A stretch of DNA of 15,821 bases from the NCBI GenBank assembly GCA_040773385.1, contig JAXGWH010000030.1, positions 1-15,821 of the forward strand, written 5' to 3'. The translations under genes were made by a program, and so were the position numbers. The notes under the pieces are model-generated. The model saw nothing but the letters and a program-made list of their open reading frames with translations, was not told where the DNA came from and ran no database searches. Each line of letters starts with the position of its first letter. The first letter of the stretch is position 1. Shown here piece by piece: positions 11,809 to 15,821 of the stretch. This stretch comes from Aeriscardovia sp040773385 (lineage in GTDB: Bacteria > Actinomycetota > Actinomycetes > Actinomycetales > Bifidobacteriaceae).

Positions 11809-14462
11809 TTGGGATCCTCGCCGTCCGGACCGTAGGGATCGGGCGGATAATCCTCCTCATCCGGTTCCTCGGGCCCCGGCGGCACATCGGGCAGCGAGAC
11901 ACCGGACCTCGGCACCTCGGGCTGCGGCATATCAGGTACCGGCACATCAGGTTCCGGCACATCAGGTTCCGGCGGAACATCCGTCAACGAGCCGGGCATG
12001 CCATGCGAAATCGACGGCACGCCGTCGCCGCCTGCCGCGTGCCCGCTGTCGGCCCCGGTCTGCCCGCTGCCGGGTTCCGTCCGCCCGCGGCCGAACGACT
12101 GGTCGAACAGGCCCTGCCGGCGCGTCTTCTGCTCCAGCTGGAGGCGGGCGATCTGCCGCAGCAGCGCCGACTTCTTCGCCGGATCCTGCTCACGGGCGTA
12201 CCGGCGGCGCAGATCGGCGAGCTGCGTGCGCGTGCCGGCGTCCACCAGCAGGTTCAGGCACCGGGCCGCATAAGCGGTCTCCTCCGCCGTGGGCGCAGGG
12301 AAATCCTCCTGTCGGCGCCGGTCAAGCGCCTCGGCCTCACCGGCCCGTGCGCCCGCACCGTTGCGGGAGGAAGGATCCTGCCCGGGCCGCCCCGGGCCCG
12401 GATAACCGCCTCGAGAGCCCCGGGAGCCGTCCTGCAGACCGTCTGTGGCCGGGCCGCTCCGGGCCCGGCCGGCGCGGGAGCCGTCCTGCTGCCGTCTGCT
12501 CGCGGGCAGATAGCCGTCCTCCGTGTAAATGGGCAGCGGTGTGACGGCGAGCGCGGTGATGACGGATTCCAGCTGCGGCCCGCCCGCCGTGAAGAGCGCC
12601 TGGTCCCAGTCGGCGATCCTCTCGCCCGCACGGGGGAACCTGCCGATCGCCCCCACCGCCGTGAAGAGCGCCCGGAACATGGGCACGTTGAACGAGCCGG
12701 CCGTGAGCCTGCCCCACCGCTCCGGGTCGAGCGCCTGCGGCATCTGCACCACCACGGCGGCCAGCTGCTGCTCGCTGGCGTAGACGGGGTCCTGCGCCCA
12801 GTTCAGGTGCAGGCGCTGGTAGTCGCGCCGGTAGTCGTCCTGCATCACCAGGAGGTCAAGGTAGCGTTTCTGGATGATGTCGAGCGGGGCACCGGGCTCG
12901 CCCTCGCGGGCCCGCTCCTCCAGGCCGAGCACGCCGACGATGCCCTGGGCCCGGCGCTGTTCCTCGCTCATCGTCCCGTCGGCGAAGGGGCGCAGGTGCA
13001 TGCTCTGCATGGAGCGGTTGATGACGGGCAGGATCTGCCGGGGCGCCACGCCCAGCCGGTCGCACACCTTCTTCGTGTACATCTGGGCGAGCAGCGAGCT
13101 TTTGGCGGAGATCTGGGCGAGCAGCGCGGCGGATTCGACCACCGCCTTGCTTTTCTGCGGGGTGAGCGTCAGATCATACTGGCCGATCGTGTAGTCGATC
13201 ATGTAGTCGTAGAGCGGACGGGACATGTCGTGGATCTCGTGGCGCACCGCCTCGTCGCCGGAAAGGCGCGTGACGGCGGGCACGGTGCCGTCCGGGTCGG
13301 GAGCCGGTGCCTGGCGCACGTCGCGGGTGGGCACCTCCTCGCCGTGGATGCGCAGGTCGCACGGGTCGAGGTTGCCGGGGATGACGGCCACGAACGTCTG
13401 GGTGAGGAAGTCGTTGTTGAACCGGAAGGCGCGGCGGGCGGCCTTCTGCCCGGCCGCGTCGCCGTCAAAGGTGAAGATGATATGGGGGTTGGCGAGCTTC
13501 TTGTCGCCGCGCACGGAGGTGTCCTGCGCGCCGATCTGCGTGTCGCCGATGAGGCGCCGGGCGATCTTGGCGTGCTGCTCGCCGAAGGCGGTGCCGCACG
13601 TGGCCACGGCGGTTTTGATGCCGGCCAGATGGCACGCCATCACGTCCGTGTAGCCCTCGACCACCACGATCTCGTGGTCGTGCAGGATGTGCTTCCTGGC
13701 GAGGTCGAGCCCGTAGAGCACGCGCTCCTTGTGGTAGAGCTGGGTGTCGGGCGTGTTGATGTATTTGGCGGCGATCGTATCGTCGTCGTAGAGCTTTCTC
13801 GCCCCGAAACCGAGGGTGCGGCCCGCAGTGTCGCGGATGGGCCACGTGAGGCGCCCGCGGAAATAGTCGTACGCCCCGCCGTTCTTTCCTTGGCGGGCGA
13901 GCCCGGCGTCGATCATCTCCTTCTGGGTGAAGCCCTTGTCCGCCAGATAGGTGACAAGGTTGTCCCAGCCTTTGGGCGCGTAGCCGCAGCCAAAGTGTTC
14001 GGACTGGGAGGCGGTGAACGTGCGTCCGCCCAGCAGCTGGCGGGCGGGCAGCGCCTCCTTGCTCAGGAGGTTTCTGGCGAAGAAGTTCTGCGCCTCCTCG
14101 TTGGCCTGGAGCAGCCGGGAGCGCATGGAACCTTTGCGCCGCTGGCCTTCCCGGCTGTTCTCATAGTGCAGGGTGATGCCGAACTTGTCGGCGAGGATCT
14201 CCACGGCGTCGGCGAACCCGACGCCCTCATGCCGCTCAACATAGGCGAACACGTCGCCGCCGAGGCCGCAGCCGAAGCAGTGCCACAGCCCGAGGGCGGG
14301 ACGGACGGCGAAGCTCGGCGTCTTCTCGTCATGGAACGGGCACAGGCCCATGAACTCGCCGCTTCCGGAGCGTTTGAGCGAGACCGAGTCGCTGACCACC
14401 TCGTACAGGTCGGCGGCCTGGCGCACCCGCTCGATGTCGTCGTGTCTGATCATGCCTGCCAT
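11802..14462 (-). CDS. dnaG: DNA primase DnaG, unusually long
   Basis: DnaG makes RNA primers for lagging-strand replication. The 886-residue protein has the N-terminal CHC2 zinc-binding domain (Cys41, His44, Cys62, Cys65 in CPFHDEKTPSF and CFGCG) and the catalytic TOPRIM core with Glu269 (VVVEGYTDVM) and Asp333/Asp335 (FTFDGDAAG). A helical C-terminal region (about 400-640) follows, then an Arg/Gly/Ser/Pro-rich linker (about 655-727), a helical segment (728-790) and a Pro/Asp/Glu-rich tail (790-886). Bacterial primases are usually about 580-700 residues, so linker and tail are extra. ATG 14460-14462 (MAGMIRHDD) matches the start I recall for actinobacterial DnaG; MIRHDD at 14453 is the alternative, and the ribosome binding site (GGGGA) is poor for both. 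dgt lies 150 bp upstream on the same strand, an order also known in mycobacteria. Confidence 0.95.
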   Translation of the reverse strand: MAGMIRHDDIERVRQAADLYEVVSDSVSLKRSGSGEFMGLCPFHDEKTPSFAVRPALGLWHCFGCGLGGDVFAYVERHEGVGFADAVEILADKFGITLHYENSREGQRRKGSMRSRLLQANEEAQNFFARNLLSKEALPARQLLGGRTFTASQSEHFGCGYAPKGWDNLVTYLADKGFTQKEMIDAGLARQGKNGGAYDYFRGRLTWPIRDTAGRTLGFGARKLYDDDTIAAKYINTPDTQLYHKERVLYGLDLARKHILHDHEIVVVEGYTDVMACHLAGIKTAVATCGTAFGEQHAKIARRLIGDTQIGAQDTSVRGDKKLANPHIIFTFDGDAAGQKAARRAFRFNNDFLTQTFVAVIPGNLDPCDLRIHGEEVPTRDVRQAPAPDPDGTVPAVTRLSGDEAVRHEIHDMSRPLYDYMIDYTIGQYDLTLTPQKSKAVVESAALLAQISAKSSLLAQMYTKKVCDRLGVAPRQILPVINRSMQSMHLRPFADGTMSEEQRRAQGIVGVLGLEERAREGEPGAPLDIIQKRYLDLLVMQDDYRRDYQRLHLNWAQDPVYASEQQLAAVVVQMPQALDPERWGRLTAGSFNVPMFRALFTAVGAIGRFPRAGERIADWDQALFTAGGPQLESVITALAVTPLPIYTEDGYLPASRRQQDGSRAGRARSGPATDGLQDGSRGSRGGYPGPGRPGQDPSSRNGAGARAGEAEALDRRRQEDFPAPTAEETAYAARCLNLLVDAGTRTQLADLRRRYAREQDPAKKSALLRQIARLQLEQKTRRQGLFDQSFGRGRTEPGSGQTGADSGHAAGGDGVPSISHGMPGSLTDVPPEPDVPEPDVPVPDMPQPEVPRSGVSLPDVPPGPEEPDEEDYPPDPYGPDGEDPNF
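11911..11970 (-). repeat. 15-bp tandem repeat x4 in the dnaG tail
   Basis: Four 15-bp units: 11941-11955 and 11956-11970 are identical (ggcacatcaggttcc on the plus strand), 11926-11940 differs at two bases and 11911-11925 is more diverged. They encode EPDVP, EPDVP, VPDMP and QPEVP in the Pro-rich tail of DnaG. Confidence 0.9.
12382..12489 (-). repeat. Duplicated segments in the dnaG low-complexity linker
   Basis: cgggagccgtcctgc is repeated exactly at 12421-12435 and 12475-12489 (54 bp apart, in frame, encoding QDGSR twice). A 20-bp GC-only block recurs at 12382-12401 and 12449-12468 with one mismatch. The linker seems to have grown by internal duplication. Confidence 0.75.
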
Positions 14463-14585
14463 GATCCCCAGCTTATCGTCCGGCGGGAGCGTTTCACCGG
14501 CCGGACGGGCCGCGCACACCACCAGGATGCCGACGAAACGTCTCGCGCCCAACGTACCCACGGGCGGGACAAGGCCCTGTCCCCA

Positions 14586-14618
14586 GACGGCTCAGAGTAC
14601 CGACCTGACGGCTCAGAG
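14586..14618 (-). repeat. 12-bp direct repeat (period 21) across the dgt stop codon
   Basis: gacggctcagag occurs at 14586-14597 and 14607-14618. The second copy contains the dgt stop codon (complement of 14613-14615). The rest of the 150-bp dgt-dnaG gap (14463-14612) shows no clear terminator, so read-through into dnaG is likely. Confidence 0.75.
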
Positions 14619-15821
14619 CCTGTCGACGAGCCTACGGGCGGAGACGTCGGTCAGGCTCGCCACCTGGTCCACCGCCACGCGAAGCCTCTCCTCGTCGCTC
14701 TTCGCATGCTCCCAGTCACCGCGGAAGGCGGGTGAGAGCAGCCGGCTCGGATGCGGGGAGGCGGCCATGAGCGCGTCGACGAGGCGGCGGATGATCGCCC
14801 GTTCCTCCTCTTCGACCGGCCCCTCGTCACGCGGCCCGATGACGAAGTAGACGCTGATGCCCTTGAGGGCCAGGATCTCGTAGGCGGTCTTCTCCGGGAT
14901 GACGAGATCGGCGCTGTAGCGGGTAAGGGCCCCCTGCCCCCACCGCTGCCGCGTCGCCTTCTCCACGGCGGCGGCGAACCGGCCGATGAGCGTGGACGTG
15001 CGGTTCTTGAGCACGGCAAGATCACGACGCGAACCGGAGAACTCGCCGGGAAGCAGGTTCTGCCCGGCCAGCGTCTCGAGCGCCCCGGCGATCTTGTCAG
15101 GGTCATAGCGGCGGCCGAACCAGCCGCGCGTGGCCTCCACGATGCCGCCGCGGCCCCAGTCGTCGCCGATCGCCCGTGCGTCGATGGTGCCCATCACGAT
15201 CCCGTCCTCCACGTCGTGGACGGAATAGGCGATGTCATCGGCCAGGTCCATCACCTGGCATTCCATCGGCCGGCGGTCGAAATCGCCCTGCTCTTCCGGC
15301 ACCCCGGAGACCATCCACTCGAACGCCGGCTCGTCGTCCGGGTAGACACAGAACTTCTGGCCTGCCTCGCCACGGGCATGCTTCGACGCGCCCGCCTTCG
15401 TCCACGGGTATTTGACCGCCGCGTCGAGGCAGGCGCGTGTCAGGTTCAGGCCCGCGGGATGGTCGCCCTGGTCGGGGAAGAAGACCTTCGGCTCGAGCCG
15501 GGTGAGCAGCCGGAACGTCTGCGCGTTGCCCTCGAACCCGCCGATGTCGGCGGCGATATCCGCCAGCTCGCGCTCGCCTGTGTGCCCGAAGGGCGGGTGC
15601 CCGAGGTCATGGGCAAGGCACGCGCAGTCCACCACATCGGGATCGCAGCCCAGCAGCTCGCCGATCTGCCGGCCGATCTGCGCCACCTCGAGCGTGTGCG
15701 TGAGGCGCGTGCGGGCGAAATCGTTGGTGCCCGCCGTCTGCACCTGCGTCTTCTCCCCGAGCCTGCGCAGCGCGGAGGAATGGATGAGGCGCGCGCGGTC
15801 ACGTTCGAAGGCCGTGCGCGA
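14613..15821 (-). CDS. dgt: Deoxyguanosinetriphosphate triphosphohydrolase (partial, 5' end beyond the window)
   Basis: This HD-domain enzyme splits dGTP (or dNTPs) into the nucleoside and triphosphate and helps control dNTP pools. 402 codons are visible, from SRTAFERDRARLIHSSALRRLGEKTQV at the window edge (in pieces) to the TGA at 14613-14615. The metal site is seen as His42 in RLTHTLEVAQ and the His71-Asp72 pair in CLAHDLGHPPFGH. The family stretch MDLADDIAYSVHDVEDGI, with a second metal-binding Asp, follows. Compared with usual actinobacterial lengths only some tens of residues should be missing. An internal GTG at 15743 is not the start, because the frame and conserved family sequence continue upstream. 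It lies directly upstream of dnaG on the same strand. Confidence 0.93.
   Translation of the reverse strand, partial: SRTAFERDRARLIHSSALRRLGEKTQVQTAGTNDFARTRLTHTLEVAQIGRQIGELLGCDPDVVDCACLAHDLGHPPFGHTGERELADIAADIGGFEGNAQTFRLLTRLEPKVFFPDQGDHPAGLNLTRACLDAAVKYPWTKAGASKHARGEAGQKFCVYPDDEPAFEWMVSGVPEEQGDFDRRPMECQVMDLADDIAYSVHDVEDGIVMGTIDARAIGDDWGRGGIVEATRGWFGRRYDPDKIAGALETLAGQNLLPGEFSGSRRDLAVLKNRTSTLIGRFAAAVEKATRQRWGQGALTRYSADLVIPEKTAYEILALKGISVYFVIGPRDEGPVEEEERAIIRRLVDALMAASPHPSRLLSPAFRGDWEHAKSDEERLRVAVDQVASLTDVSARRLVDRL

Noticed and set aside
11748..14735. 995-residue plus-strand ORF opposite dnaG and the end of dgt
   Set aside because: Antisense shadow of dnaG, with Arg/Val/Gly-biased composition and no family motif.

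Overview
The window looks like chromosomal DNA of a high-GC Gram-positive bacterium, most likely a Bifidobacterium or close relative. This is inferred from the strongly GC-biased codon use, the dgt-dnaG gene order, the FMN-riboswitch-controlled ribU, and the fused ('duplicated') ECF ATPases that are familiar in bifidobacteria. No species can be named from the sequence alone.

Left host part (1-7733): the start of an unidentified divergent gene (minus strand, runs off the left edge); xseA and xseB, the two subunits of exodeoxyribonuclease VII; an FMN riboswitch followed by ribU, the riboflavin-binding S component of an ECF transporter; then one very long ORF that joins both ECF ATPases and the EcfT membrane subunit into one polypeptide. 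ribU plus this fusion would make a complete riboflavin importer, shut off when FMN is plentiful. A convergent GT4 glycosyltransferase and a divergent tRNA-Arg(UCU) follow.

Integrated element (about 7698-11703): a 37-bp exact direct repeat marks the two ends (attL = 3' part of tRNA-Arg, attR = 11667-11703), 3,969 bp apart. Inside are a small two-gene minus-strand operon (XRE-type HTH regulator and an unrecognised 135-aa protein), a divergent XRE-type HTH gene overlapping an ImmA/IrrE-like metallopeptidase gene, a DUF4190/MmpS-like membrane protein, and a tyrosine integrase that ends next to attR. The two HTH genes face each other across a short region with two matching 14-bp operators placed in or next to promoters that look leaderless, a cI/cro-like switch. 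The peptidase and the integrase are each cut by one in-frame nonsense codon, with the rest of the frame intact, so the element appears recently immobilised. Candidate integrase arm sites (GACACGAT) lie inside both ends and in the int promoter region.

Right host part (11704-15821): dnaG primase, unusually long because of a low-complexity linker and a Pro/Asp/Glu-rich repetitive tail, preceded by dgt (dGTP triphosphohydrolase; its first residues lie beyond the right edge).

A feature that runs through the whole window is a set of short, mutually unrelated tandem duplications (11-23 bp units, 2-5 copies) at nearly every gene edge and in protein linkers.
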